Shown: in pieces, positions 21,720-34,452 of the stretch
Position numbering within the stretch: position 1 is the first letter of the stretch
Layout of the letters: each line of letters begins with the position of its first letter
Assembly: GCA_021399445.1 (NCBI GenBank)
Contig: JAJTUQ010000009.1
Location: 823,501-887,500 of the forward strand
Length of the DNA stretch: 64,000 nucleotides
Direction: 5' to 3'
Origin: Xylogone sp. PMI_703
Lineage: Eukaryota; Ascomycota; Leotiomycetes
Position numbers and translations under genes: made by a program
The notes under the pieces: generated by a model
Told to the model about the DNA's origin: nothing
Database searches by the model: none
Seen by the model: the letters and a program-made list of their open reading frames with translations, nothing else

Positions 21720-23329
21720 GTAAGTCAAACCTCATAATGATTTAGACTCACAGAGATAACTGCATTGACGAGATGTCCAGCTGCTATCTCAGTCATCTAA
21801 ACGCCTTGCTCACTTGCTAGGTCCTCGTAAGGGCAGTCTAGCTTCCAGCTACTGTCAATTGTTCATCTCGTTCGGTATCAGCTGCCTTTTCCACTAGGCC
21901 CAAATGTTTAACGTCACTCGTAGGGATATGAGCGAATTGGCGTTCTTCATGTTGCAGCCTTTAGCCATCGTAGTCTAGGATCTAGTACGGTGGGCATGGA
22001 AGAAAAGACACAGCTCTCAAAATAACATATCCTGAGAAAATGGCTGGGTATAGCTGGACCTTTGCCTAGTTCTTATTCAGCTTACACTCCGACATAAGTA
22101 TTAATTTCAGTACACCGGATTATTTCTATATAATATAAACTCTCTAAAAATCAATATTCCATTTGATTACTTAATTTTATTGTGATATTTAACTAATGTA
22201 CTCTGTGTTATAATTTTGTAAAGTGATATTATCATTTTGGCGGCGAATAATGGTGTAATGAGCAACCATAATATTCTAACCTACGACGGCATCAAAGATC
22301 GAATTTAGGTAAAGATTATTTACGATAAGTCTAACAAAAGGGTTGTAGGTACTGTAGGACAGTTTCATCTCTTCCTACATTTGTCAATACTTGCAACGTT
22401 GATGGTCTTCCAAGTTACATTAGAGTCGTAGTCCCTGCGACCTGCAAGTATCGTTCCGAACAATCATTACATGTCAAGTGGTATGACAAACGTTATCATC
22501 ACGGAGGGTAGAATCAGTTACGGCCTTTGCAAGCTGGCTTTCTTGCTTGGCTACGCGCATCCTTTCGATAAAACCAACACAAACCTATCTATGCCAGCAT
22601 CGGATTCTATGCACCCTAGGACTGGAACTGGGAACGGATCAAGTTCAAAAATCTGAGAGCATCCGCTAGGTTAAATTCTTAATAAATTCGCAACTCCGAC
22701 TCGGCTTCGGATCAATCTCCAGGCTGGGTTCGCACCAATCCGAGCTGTTCGAAGCTCTAAGCTTGCCCCTCTCTAGCTACTCTGTCAGCTTCATTTAGCT
22801 GGCTATCCGGTCCGAATGCACCAGGGATATCCAGATCCGTGCTTATCGATAACTGATGTGGCAGTGATGATGAGTACAATTTCAGCTTACTTCTTACTCA
22901 CGCATGCTAGGGTCCATATCCAAGAGAGTAGTAGAAGAGCGGAGGCAGGATCAGACAGGAATGACTAGTCAAGCTCTTGCTAAGTTTTCAAATAAGTCGT
23001 ACATAATAGGTAACATTGCACTGCTACTTAGCCTTTTGAAGCGCAGAATTTTTAGTTTTCACGGCTCTTTCTAGATTTGAACTACTAGAAAATCAAGTTT
23101 GATGTAGCTTACTCCAGTGTACAGGGAGAGAGGCAACGCGAATTTAATGAGCTAACAGGAGTCACTCTAGGACTGTCGATCTTGGTAATCATTATCACTA
23201 CTGTATGACATGGTAGAGACTCGGTTTTAATAGTGTGCTTATCCATGTTCTAACGCCTGTCAAATGTTTACGGATTTTGGTAGATAGCCTGAATATTGTC
23301 AACTGCTCTCAGGCTCTACCCAGTTATGC
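21720..23329. other. AT-rich gene-poor region
   Basis: 1.6 kb, including an AT-rich stretch at 22060-22320. No supported gene. Sequence just after 21720 may hold unrecognisable remains of the acyltransferase relic. Confidence 0.5.
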
Positions 23330-23790
23330 TTAGTTGCAAGTCCAGCACAACACATTCCCAGACAATCCGGGTGGGAATGTCACCTCAGAAGTACCGAAAG
23401 TTACAGACGGAGAACCGCTGCACGATATGCTTGGCCAAGCCGTGCAACTGGTTGCGATAGGAACGCCAGTAGAGGGATCAATGTCTCCACAGCTGAAACA
23501 AGCAGCATGAGTGACATTTCTGAACTTCACTTCGGGATCTGTGGAAGAGGCTTAATCAGTAAAATTCTCATATTTTGAAGATATTTGCCTTATTGATGTT
23601 TACCTTTTCCTGAAATGAATCCGCCTGGAACCTCAACACCGAAGGTTAGGCCACCATCTACTTCGATAAACGCATCATTTGCAGACACCTAATGTTGAAA
23701 TTTGAATATGAGTCCTTTCTCAGATTTTGAGCCACTTACTAGCATAAAGGTACCTGTTAGGCAGAGCGCAAGAACCGGTGAAGTCTTCAT
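23330..23790 (-). CDS. Small secreted six-cysteine protein (effector-like)
   Basis: Three exons (23790-23740, 23688-23604, 23538-23330) join in phase to 114 residues. Residues 1-20 are a signal peptide (MKTSPVLALCLTGTFMLVSA), and intron 1 falls inside it. The mature part has six cysteines arranged as CFSC, TSC, ISC and CWTC at the very C terminus, so three disulfides are possible. A central GVEVPGGF segment and Val/Thr-rich beta-like stretches suggest a compact sandwich. I do not recognise the family. Size, secretion signal and cysteine content are those of candidate effectors or surface proteins. It sits alone in an AT-rich gene-poor tract, a common setting for effector genes. Confidence 0.75.
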
Positions 23791-25349
23791 ATTGAAAAAT
23801 CCTACTGAGATTAAAATTCTAATCTGTTTGGAGGCCTAGATGAATTTATGTCCAGAGAGAATGTTGTGCCTCCTCAGTTGATGGAGATCATCTCTATCTT
23901 TATACATATTCATTAATGAGCGATTACGTGTCGAAATCACTGTTACCTGTAATATGCCAACCTCTTCACCCTTGTAAGATGTCTGCGTGGCCTCACAAAA
24001 GACAACCTCACGGGTGTATACAAAAACAAACCCCTTCTCTCTCTTGGAGTTCCGGCGCTAAAATAAGCCGAACAAGGGAACAAGGTATGATAGAAGTGAT
24101 CGACAAGTATTATAAGTTTAGCTTGTTATTACTGTAGTAGTCGTTTAAGCGGCTGTATATATCCTAAATAATTGAGCCTAACTTGATTAAATTGTTGTTT
24201 TTGGGGCATATGTTAAAGTCCCACTTTGAACGATTACGTGGCAAATTCGATATAACATTCTTACCCGAGAACTTATTATGCTTTAGCCAAATGAAATTAA
24301 AGCTTATTAGAACGCATTCAAAATCTCTTTTCTTCTCGGTGGATAAGAACTCTTCGCTTTTAACAGTATCAGATTGGCAAGATACACATATACTCTTAGA
24401 TAGAATCACTCTAAGTGATCTCACCCAGAATGAATGCATTAGTAGTACCCACATCGCCGAGTCAGTACAATCTACTGACTAGCTGATAAAATTAAGCTTC
24501 ACGCACAATGAGGGACAAGACTATCTAAGCACGGATAGTATCCCTCAGCATATCAGTGTAAACTCCCTTGCTTTGCTCATATCTTCACTTATAACATTGA
24601 TTCTATATAATGAGCCTTCAAAATAAAGCTAAAATATATGTCTTTCCAGTATTATTATGTCGTGTCATTTCAGCCAATTGGACATTAAATGGATTTAAAT
24701 CACTATAACTTTCAATGAGAACCCGTTTTGGGATGGAAAAGACGAGTACAAAACCCGTATATTATTTAGCGTACTATTAAAAGAGTTTTACCTGAGAATG
24801 ATTTTAACTTTTATTCTGTGATATTGTATAGCTCAGAACACCTAGGCATAGAATTCTCCTTAGTCTGGATGGATGGGTTTGATCTTTTACAATAACTGGG
24901 ACCGAATTGTCCCTGTTAATGTTTTGATTAAATCTTTACTAAGACGAGGTTTGCCAATCTTTCTCAGGCGCATATTTTACAAGTTATACACATTTCATCT
25001 CTTTCCTAGCAGAGGCATAAAGTATTTACTTTATTAATTAACTGATTGACTTGGTCATAGAAACTTTACCTCACACGTGTGCCATGAAGCTGTAAGATGA
25101 AGTATGTCCCCAAGGGCACTACCAGAGTCGCGAAGTTTTGGCCTGTAAAGCAAGGTCTACATGTCATAATATTAATGAGATTATGCCGCTAGGGGTTTTG
25201 CATTGCTTTACTGCTGCAGGTGTAAGTGTTACACTTCTAAGAGCATTGCATGCTTTGTACTACAAATTAGATAAATATTTTATTTTAGTAGCAGTGAGTA
25301 CGGTTATATCGCTGACAAAGCTTTTGTCACCCAGTTGGGGTTCGGACTA
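23791..25349. other. AT-rich gene-poor region
   Basis: A 99-codon frame at 24183-24482 has an antisense frame of similar size and no motif, so I do not call it. Otherwise low-complexity AT-rich sequence up to the HET gene. Confidence 0.5.
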
Positions 25350-27624
25350 TTATACCAGTACCATATTCTCTCGGGAACAATGTTTGAAAGCATCCATTTC
25401 CGTTATGTAACACATTCCAATTCTCCGATACTGGGTTGGTGTAAATGTAACTTTCTTTAACGCCAGGCAAACAATAGTTTCCAGTCGGTTAGAGCTTTGC
25501 CTCGCTGATTGTGTGACGACAGGAAGCAAGGTAATGAACTGATCACTTCCATCATCTGGTATATCGCCATCACCATCGGAGAGAACCTCGCCATAATTGT
25601 TGGTTGAATCGTTGTTCCCCACTCCATATACTCGTGTGCTCCTTACCAAAACAGGGAGAAGCATGCCCTCAAGTGTAAGAGAGTGGATACTCCCAGGCTC
25701 ACTTTCTGCTCCCAGCACGTTGATCCAACCTCCGCTGCAACCCCATTGATGATAATTTCCCCAGCTAACAGGGGTCTCATACATACTGGCCCAGCTCCAA
25801 GAAGGTGCTGTATATAGCCGAGGGGGCTGTATCTTGCACTTTTGCGCATCCTCCTGTCCATATTTTCGATACTGAGTGAGATGTTTTGCACTGTGAAAAT
25901 AACGCATTGTGGTGCTCCATAGTAGCTGCTTTTCGATGTCGTAGAGCCACATCCCGGCAATGTATACTTCTTGGGAATACGCGTCAGATAGCACCTGCTT
26001 CATTGCAGATGCTAAACCATGTAAAGCTGGTAGTCTGTCGCTCGGATAGGTAATCTTTCTTAAAAGATAGAGCTCCGTGTTCTGAACCCATGCTTGGTAG
26101 ACTTGATGTCTCTTTGACTGGAACGTATGCGCTGAATTGTGTTTCTCGTAGTCCGCAAGTTCCTCTTGCAGCACTTTTGGATTGCGAGAGAATGTTAATC
26201 CAAGTTTGAAGGGACGAATCAAGTAATCATCCATTTCAGGAGGTCGAGCTTCTTCCGGATCTTGTGAAGAGTAACACGCTCGGAAACATTTCCACACCAT
26301 ACCCTTGTCTGTGAATGCCAGGGTAGCATGTGCAAGCAACTCTTCCTGTAACACCCAGGCCCTTTCGTAGAGTGGGCCCTCAAGCTCTTGCTTCTCGGTT
26401 TCAAAGATAGCCTGCCATGATCTGTCGGCAGTAATAAAAGTGCAGATTTCTTGCCCTGTCTGCCTAAGTAGTCTATACTGTGGTATGATGCACGGGGTAT
26501 ATAGGAGGGAATCAGTGGATGGAAATAAACCTTCATTTCCATTCTTTGAACTTGAAGCTGCAATGTTGAAAAGTGCATTTTGGTAGACTGAGCACATATT
26601 GAGAGCCTCTAAGGTCAAATTCTGTCAGTGATGCATGAAAGACGTCTTCATCCAATAGATAAGCGTACCCTTTCCCCAGTCTTCAGCAGAATCCTGAATA
26701 ATGCATAATGAATCAATCCATAGATAACGCATTCCAAAGAACCTAGTGATTTGTATCGCTTGTTGAAATGTCTTAGAAAGGATTGACATCGGTATTGCCC
26801 TGCATCGTTCGTTGAAGTTGGCTTTCTTTGTCTTAGCAATATCGATACAGCCCCAACAGTGACTTAGCGTCAAGTATCTGGCACGTTCTATTGGGATACA
26901 GAGTCGTGGTTCGCAAGATCCATCCGGAGGGCCGACATCGATGAGTCTAGTTGGCATTGGTGGAATGGCTGCTTGGAAGCACTCTGGATGGTTGATCCAG
27001 CATGACGCAAGCCAGAGTTTGGCAAGACGTACATTTCCTATTGCAGACGGCACTAGCCCATTCATTTGTAATGCAACGGTAGTTAGATCTGCATATGAAT
27101 TGGTAAGATGATCTTCAACAACTTGGCAAAGTATGATGGATAATTTGTGGGGAGCAGGAAAAGGAGGATTGACTGGTAACTTGAACAAAACGAAGTACCC
27201 CGAAGCCCCATTGCTCTGTCCCGTTCCCAACTCTGATATCGAGATAACTCCCAGGATCTGGATACCAATTCTCATACCACTCGCTCTCATTTATCGCCAA
27301 CGACTGATGGAGGATAACGGGGCCTAACGCGTTCAAATCCTCATCCGTCAAGCCATGCTGGGCGAAGACATGATTCCATATCAACAGGCAGCAATGACAG
27401 CCATTTTCGCCTGAATCATGCAGTGCATAAAGAGTTCGATGGTGTTTATATAATAGTCTTCGGTGGAAAACCCATTCCTCATCTTGTGCAAAATATGACC
27501 TCAATTCCTGAGCCTCAGCTCGTGGTAGCCTGGATGCCGGCAAGAAACGTATGGAGTAGCACACGTCACATACGTCTAAAGGTAGCAATGGTTGATTTTC
27601 ATAACTCACAAGATGCGGAGCCAT
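25350..27624 (-). CDS. HET-domain (heterokaryon incompatibility) protein
   Basis: Three exons (27624-27174, 27088-26669, 26608-25350) give 709 residues. The N terminus has a CDVCYSIRF element and a CHCC pair. The HET domain spans residues about 220-400 with its three blocks: RYLTLSHCWG, MRYLWIDSLCIIQDSAEDW and VYQNALFNIAAS. The third block follows intron 2, whose unusual GTACGC donor keeps phase (WGK-EALNM). A Trp-rich segment PSWSWASMYETPVSWG occurs near residue 560. HET proteins act in non-self recognition and can trigger cell death on contact between unlike strains. The start is divergent from the small peptide gene at 28211, 586 bp away. The donor of intron 1 (GTCAAT) is weak, so that junction is the least certain. 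Confidence 0.85.
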
Positions 27625-28210
27625 TTTTGATTCCTATGCGGTTAATAGTAGAGATGAGGCTCTCTTGAATTTGAGACAGAGCTGAAAAGTTGTCGTGGCT
27701 AAACGCCACATGTCGCGCACGTGATGTGGAGGTTCCTGCCACAATGTAAAGACTACTCTATGACAATTGCTATCATGTGTGGCAAAGGTATGACTATGGA
27801 TATGTCCTGAGCTTGAATTGAAGCTTCTTGACTCCTAGATCGGGGAGTAAGCCTTCTTGAGGAACAAGACTACTCGAAGGTGTTATATTTGAGCTGAAAA
27901 AAGGCGATAAAGGTGATTAAAACCCTTCAGTTGTAATAGGCGCAACTGTCTACGCAATGATTACAGCATATCAATGATATATAATGGATTTCTTGCGGGT
28001 CTCAATTCCTTATGCTTATATCTCAGCATATATCCATGACAGATAGTACGACTGAGCTATATAATGAAGGTAGACGTCCACCTATATATACCCTGCTCCT
28101 GGAATGATTAGAACAAAGCAGAACTACATATCTCAAGATCCTCAACCTGTCAAGTATAAATAACTGCTTCTTCTACAGTCTACAAGGTTGAATTTGCTCG
28201 ATTCTACAAA
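27625..28210. promoter_or_regulatory. Shared divergent promoter region (HET gene / peptide precursor)
   Basis: 586 bp between two ATGs pointing apart. A CACGTG box lies near 27720. A TATATATA at 28083-28090 is 121 bp before the peptide ATG. Confidence 0.45.
28083..28090 (+). promoter_or_regulatory. TATA box of the peptide precursor gene
   Basis: TATATATA followed by CCCTGCTCC, 121 bp before ATG 28211, with a pyrimidine and CAAG-type leader between. Confidence 0.45.
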
Positions 28211-28404
28211 ATGAAATTCGGTTTAATCCTTGTTTCCGTTATGTTGGTGGTAGTTAATGCCAACCCAATTCCGGTAGGATATCTTCTATATCTCATGGGA
28301 TAACCAATCTGCTGATGGATAGTTTTAATTTATAGGATGTTACGAAGCGCGAAGAACAAGGACTTGGTGGCCTTCACAACCCTGATTGGAAGAGGGAGGA
28401 GTAA
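28211..28404 (+). CDS. 43-residue secreted peptide precursor with Kex2-type sites
   Basis: Two exons, 28211-28273 and 28336-28404, with a phase-0 intron of 62 bp (GTAGGA donor, TTTAAT branch-like, TATAG acceptor). Residues 1-18 form a strong signal peptide (MKFGLILVSVMLVVVNAN). Intron 1 separates it and a short PIP from the second exon. Exon 2 encodes DVTKR, then EEQGLGGLHNPDWKR, then EE and stop. Cleavage after the two KR pairs, the Kex2 rule, would release one 15-residue peptide, or 13 residues after trimming of KR. This is the layout of fungal mating pheromones and of KEX2-processed peptides. The sequence is not the tryptophan-cysteine alpha-pheromone type. The gene diverges from a HET gene. 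Confidence 0.65.
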
Positions 28405-29767
28405 TGTTGAAAGCGGCTTTTACAATTTCCTGATTATAGAGTGGCAACTAACCCTCAAATAGTACGTGTCAATGAGTCGAAGTTAGGTAGGAGAGCACTA
28501 TTTAAGTATTACCATAAGGCCTTTTAAAATCAGATATCAGACCCCATATACTATCATCGTCGAATCAATCATAGCAGCTGGTCTTTTGAATCATTTAGGT
28601 GGTTGGCCGGCCTATTATCTTCCTCTGATTTCTAATCACGACAGTACTGGTATATCGGCTGCTCTAAAGTCAGAGTTCAGAACTGAGAAAGCTTTTCTTA
28701 GTCTACGTTAGCTCCTGTCGTAGGTTATATTTTCAAGAAAACTTTGCCTTAATATATATCATTTCAATACTGGGACTACCTGATATATCGCTACATGCTG
28801 AACCTCAGGTTCATAAGTTTACATATTAGAAGGCCGCGGAACAACGAGAGTTGTCGCGGTACGGACCATTGTTCTGAAGCCTGCTAATGAAGAAGATCGT
28901 ATTGGCATCCTAAAATATGACTGGGCCTTTTCCATCTCACTGGGACACAGCTTCCTTCTAGCATGTTATCATTTATGGCACCCCTAGACCTGAGCATGCC
29001 CAGGCCCAACCGCCAGTAAGGACAGGCGGGGTCTACCCGCACCGACGCCAGAGCTATTTCTCACCTCAAATATGGATGCATTTAATATCGACGCTAAGGT
29101 CTCGCCGAGTGCAGCGATGGAATAGCGCATACTATGAGCAAACCCTACCCTGGGACGGTCCTGCAGTATCTCTGCTAAAGAAAGATATTCTCTTGGCTGA
29201 GTCATCAGCGCTGGAAGTTTTTGTTGATCGGGCAAGATCCTATCGAGCAGCTGAGAAGGAAGCATAAAGACTATAAATCCATTGAGACACTTTTTTATTA
29301 CCTTCATAAATCGATTCGAGGTCCGTATGGAAGTGGTCAATGTCCATTTCTGCCTCGTTCCCGTCCACGGCTTGCCCAAAGATGAGGATGAGTAGAGGCG
29401 AGGCAGAGGATCTGGGGCGTATTGCAGTCTAGATATTTGTGGGCATTAAATCGGCGATCGAGTGTAAAGCCGGCCCATTTTTCTCACAGTTTTCTCACAA
29501 TATTAATGGAGGCAGGCCGAGTTGCTCTTCTCGCGCCTTGTTGATGGTATAAAGAGCGACCGGGCTGATCTTGTGTGGGAGAGCTGAGATTCGCCGAAAA
29601 TTGGCTTACAAATGCAATAATCCCCGACATGCTCCTTCATTGGAGGCTATCGGCCTTTAGCGGTAGGATTAGCTACCGATAAAAGTTGCACGCCGTAAAA
29701 TCCATTAAGATCATATACGACGAGACTTTCGAGTTTATTATACCTTATTCAATTTCCAGGCAACTTA
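28405..29767. other. Intergenic, one unexplained open frame
   Basis: A minus-strand frame at 28984-29379 (131 codons) has no motif I recognise, and a second frame through the same DNA reads an acidic segment (MDIDHFHTDLESIYE). It may be decayed coding sequence. Nothing else is seen. Confidence 0.4.
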
Positions 29768-31576
29768 ATGTTCGCGATGGCGACAGCTGGCAATAACCAA
29801 ACGCGCGAGATCTTCCAAGTCGATTCTCAAGGCATTGCTGTTAGCAAAGGAGCGGTTAAGGAGTTTGCTTTTGTAGAAGTAGCAAAGACAGGGAGAGTAA
29901 CGGATAAGAACCATCTTCGTATCATACGAAAACACGTAATGAAGGATATCGGAAAGGCAAGGCGGAAAAAGACAACTGCTCCTGAAGGATCGAAAGCAGA
30001 TCCCCTGGCGATAATAGCTCTGAGCTCAGGAGAAAAAGGAGCTCGGGAATTTCAAGCAGGCAGACATCTAGAACAACCAATTATCCCTACAGGGCTTGTT
30101 GGGTCTGGCCGTATGGACCCATTCAGCCCGTACCCTGTTCCACTTGATATGGAGACTCTCTTCCTTATTGACCATGGTAAGATATACTTTTATATGATGA
30201 AGATCCCAATTGAACCTCGAATTTATCCTTTATAAAAAGAACGAATAGTAGCATAACGGGTAGATAGTGTATACATGGCCCGATGTTCATCTGAGGCCAT
30301 TCAGAGATATGTAAGTTATTCATTAGGACACTGTTTGAACCTCCTCGCTAATCATTTAACCTATACCAAAGATGGCTCCCAATTAGCATGGCCGATGCAG
30401 CATTCTTCACCGAGATACTATCTCACATAGCCCTCCATGTCTACACACTAAGACAAGGGTTTACTAGAGCTTCAGAATGCCCACAGTCAATTGTCCTGCA
30501 CACTCAGGCAATAAAGTCAGTCATTGCACGGCTTATGGACCCAATACTAGGGACGAGTGAGGGAGTGGTGGGTACCATACTTGCATTTGCTTGTTTTAGT
30601 GTCAGTATCCCCCGAGTAGCGGCCAAGCGACTTCTAATTAGCTGACACCTATTGAAGCATCGAACGAATGACTGGGCAGAATACGATATGCACATTGATG
30701 CCCTCCAAAAAATCATTAACAGAAGGGGCGGTGTTGATTCACTGATCCATAACCAAGAGTTGAGACAATTAATATCGGGGTATGTATAATTGCACACTCC
30801 CCAAGTGCCCATGGACTCAGATTTTGCTAACTGCCATTTGTTATAGTGTTGATATGGCTGCGACATGTGTATTGCGAAAAACAAAAACCACATTCCCGCT
30901 TCCTAGCATCTTGAAGTCCAGCAAATATTGCACCGCAAAAATGCCCTGGCCGATTCCTCCAGCCGTATATCAGGAAGAAAGTATATGGAAACATTCCTTC
31001 TCAGCCGAATCAGTGCTATTCCCAGTATTTCATGACTTGACCACATTCATAATGGAATTAAAGTGTGAGGCTCGAAGAAATAGTTGCTTAAACACTCAAG
31101 TCACCTTGGCAAATAGACCTACCATTTTTGCTTTGATGGATCGATTTGACAAGATATCAACCTCTATAGAGGATATAACTACGGATAACCTCATTGAAGA
31201 ATGTTGCAGGATAGGTGCAATATTACTCCTCACCGGAATATGTAATCACTTTCCTTCCTCCGAAGATATTGAGCGACCATTGGACATTCAGTCTCTGATA
31301 CGTAAGCTCCATATTATTCTGATTAAACTATCATATAATAGATACTGGACGTTGGGTAAACAATTGATGCTCTGGGCTACTGCATTAGGAGCAATATTCA
31401 CAATAAACAAGGAAGAGCAAAATGACTTTCTTGATATAATGGCATCTATTGGAGGAGAACTTAGATTACATAATTGGATGGAAGTGCTATTAACTGTCAG
31501 CAACTTGCTCTGGGTAGGAGAGGTGTTAGACGAGAAGTTCTCCAATATCGTATTACTAAAGGGGTGGTGGCAATAG
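29768..31576 (+). CDS. Fungal regulator-like protein without zinc cluster (paralogue of 37555-39217)
   Basis: Five exons (29768-30176, 30268-30310, 30372-30600, 30658-30779, 30847-31576) give 510 residues. The N-terminal region has HLRIIRKHVMKDIGKARRKK, the basic signature of a large fungal family annotated as transcription-factor-domain proteins lacking a Zn2Cys6 cluster. SGRMDPFSPYP follows. The 43-nt exon 2 and WLPISMADAAFF after it match the start of the helical domain. RRGGVDSL and a long helical C terminus follow. It is probably nuclear, and DNA binding is not shown. It shares the GxGRxDPFxxYP box, the NRRGG/IRGGL block and intron positions with the gene at 37555. Confidence 0.75.
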
Positions 31577-31849
31577 ATCGAATCTCCACCATATACGTTG
31601 TGCTCTATATAGCGGATTGGATGCAGATGAAGTTGCTAGAGACTTTTGTTATCTTGCAAATGCCTTATTCCAGGCCTATATACATGCTAGAGCAGATTCC
31701 CTAGCTTTTAAAAAGTAATCGGCAACGCCTTGTTTATTACTGATATTGCCAGTTTAAAAATATTACCGCTTTGAAATACGCAAATATAGGAACGCTTTAG
31801 TTGAGTTGAAAATGACAATAGGTCAGACCTGCACAGAGACAACCTTTTT
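31577..31849. other. Convergent intergenic region
   Basis: Between a plus-strand and a minus-strand stop codon. No gene. Confidence 0.5.
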
Positions 31850-32570
31850 TCAACTGTCTCTCTTAGAACATCTCTGCCACCAATCCCAGACATTAGGATA
31901 CTTCTCAAATGTAGAACTAAATCCAACACTAATTGCTTTCGTTCCATACGGCAAGTGATATATATCAGCGAGGGTGAACTCATTTCCTCCGACGTACTTC
32001 TGTTTAGCCAGCATCGAATCGTATGCTTTGAGAGTTGCATCTAATTGTGACACAAAACTGGCAACGGCGACCTCATCGGTATCACCTGCACCTTGCCACC
32101 TAGACTCAAGTCAGTAAAGCACTCAATGATCATATTATACAAAAGAGTGCGACATTGTATGACAGGAGCGGGTCAGAGAGTGGAGAGGAGACTAACGCTT
32201 TGAAGAGTTTCTCATAAACTATTCCCTCGACAGGAGGATTAAAGTAGCTCAGTTCAATGCTACATCCCTGCTCAAACAAGCCATACGCCATAAGGGCCTC
32301 TGTATCTGGCATAAGGGTGGACTTTGTGGTGGCGGTATGCTTGGCGACCAGGTATTTACAAATCGCTCGGCTCTCGAAGATGAAGACACCATCATCCTCA
32401 AGCACTGGCACCTTCCCCCACGGTTGGAGTTTCATGAAAGCCTCGGTTTTATGCTCTCTGGCAGCGAAATCCAGAACGTGCAGAGTGTAAGGGATCCCAA
32501 GCTCTAAACAGGTAGTGAGGACCCGCTGGGTACAGGTGCTAGTAGCGGAACCATGTATTGTGATAGCCAT
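31850..32570 (-). CDS. Glutathione S-transferase, phi-like
   Basis: Two exons (32570-32197, 32099-31850) give 207 residues, the normal GST length. The N-terminal thioredoxin-like domain reads MAITIHGSATSTCTQRVLTT, with Ser/Thr in the glutathione-activating position. KLQPWGKVPVLEDD (cis-Pro after Val) and FESRAICKYL, the glutathione gamma-glutamyl contact motif, follow. The C-terminal helical domain includes KYVGGNEFTLADIYHLP, the N-capping box of the GST core. The reaction is glutathione conjugation or peroxide reduction in the cytosol. The junction KLFKA-WQGAG is in phase. It sits between two paralogous regulators and next to an esterase and an SDR, a detoxification-like group. Confidence 0.88.
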
Positions 32571-34452
32571 TCTGGTGGATTGGAGGCTTAATTGGGCTTG
32601 TACTTTGTGATAACCCAGTCAGCAGGGAGCTAACTGTTTGCATAGCCATATGGTGTAAGCCTATCGTCTGTAATATTTTTCTAATGATTGTAAAATCCTA
32701 TGAGACGTCCTTAATATTATAACTATTCCATTGTGGGTGGTAGTTTGTAGTGGGTCCTACTTATCATTTAGTACCTGCTTTGAAAGCAGCTGATAAATCT
32801 TTACTTAAGCTGTATACCCAGCGCGAAGTTATCTATGATCGTTCAATTTCAAGTGATTCATCCTCTGTGCTATATACATGGACTTATTTTGAGGATTTAG
32901 CTCGATTTTCTGTCCGTACGTACTCCTTAAAAAAACCGAAAGGTTAATTGATTAGCTAATCTATGAGACTGTAGCGGTTGCCATTGTGAGCCGATATTAG
33001 ACCAAGTAATATCCTTGTTAGCGCAGAAGTTCATTACCCAAACGGTTTGCCCTGACCTTTTTGTGATCACTAAGCCAAGATTGGTCAATATTACAATTAC
33101 TATTAAATATATTATTTCTTTGCAGCATTGTATAATTAAAACTTATTACGGCTGTGATGCTGATTATTCAGCAGAGCAGCGCTATAGAAGATTGATTCAT
33201 TAATCAAACCGTTGCCGTGGCCGAGCCGTAGTTCTACGGCAAGCCATGACCGTTTGAAGGTCACGCGAAATTCAATGCTTGCTCGGTAGGATTGGACTGT
33301 CCGAATGCCGTCTATGCGGGTAAATATTTGGCCGATTGAGTTTCAATCAGCTACTCGGTATCTTAGAGTAGGATATGTGCTTGAACTCTTCTTTCGATAG
33401 CTGGCCCCGTGCCAAGAGCTGCAGTGTGGGATGATCCAGCATGAACCGCATTCGTGGAGACTTTGCCTGGGTTGACGGGACTGGGACAGGGCTTCCAGGC
33501 CCAGGGCAAGGCTAAAGACATATGCAAGAAAACGTCACTGCACTGACCCAATCTGGTAAAACCTAAGTTATATAATCTCATAGATGCATGAAGGCGTACG
33601 TTAGCGTGGTCAGGTATCTAAGGCGGAACTTCATCTTACCACACCGAACGCATGTTTCGTTCAGTGCTCATGCGAACCGTCATTCTACACCCGAGCCAAT
33701 CGTCGGGGCTGTCGCAGTGCATTGTCAGGCTTTAGTAGTATTCAGTCAAGATGTGGTCGCTATTAGCCTTTCTATGCGTGCGCAACGAGACTGACGTCTC
33801 AACTGGGCCGTGGAGGAAGCACTCAACCGCGCAGTTGTAGCATACTGGCGACGCAAGAAGGGCGCTAAATAGATCAGGAATAATCACAGAGCCATATTCC
33901 TGTACTGAGGCAGTACTGGAGACTGCTGGGGCTTTCCCTCTCTCGGAGCGACTCTAGGGCCTGGTTGTCTCTCGGCATCACCGACACCAAGCACAAAGCC
34001 AGTCCAGCCGATAAGCCTGCCGGGTCGGTCACATGGATTTTGGTTAGCATTGCCGCAGTAAAAAGCAGCCGCTGTTTACAGAAGTGACATCTTAAACGGG
34101 CTTGCGTGGCTGCTGAAGGACAGCAGGAAGTAATGGGACCAGATGCTATGGTCTTGGTCAGGCTTTATCCGCAATAAAGTTTGGTAGCAGGTAGGACGTA
34201 AATGTGTGTAAAGGTTATTCTTTGAGCAATAAAAACAACATTTCACAAAACGCATAGCATTTCGGACTGAGGTAACATATTGACCTAGGTGCTCAAACTA
34301 GACCAATGAGGGATATGGAAAACTACCGACTAAGACTAACTCGAAACACTCAGAGACTGATCTCTTCTTCAGAGAACATCTATAGAAAGACGACTTGGGG
34401 GAGCTGGAGGGCATAGAGATTGACTACAACGAAAAAAAAAAAATACTGTCTG
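32571..34452. other. Intergenic, no gene seen
   Basis: 1.9 kb with scattered short frames (32750-32947, 33015-33203, 33363-33581) that lack motifs. An A-run lies at 34433-34442 just after the esterase stop. Confidence 0.5.

Noticed and set aside
24164..24482. About 97-codon frames on both strands
   Set aside because: Mirror frames in AT-rich DNA; no signal peptide, motif or splice support.
28984..29379. 131-codon minus-strand frame
   Set aside because: No recognised motif, and a second frame through the same DNA looks equally coding; kept only as a comment.
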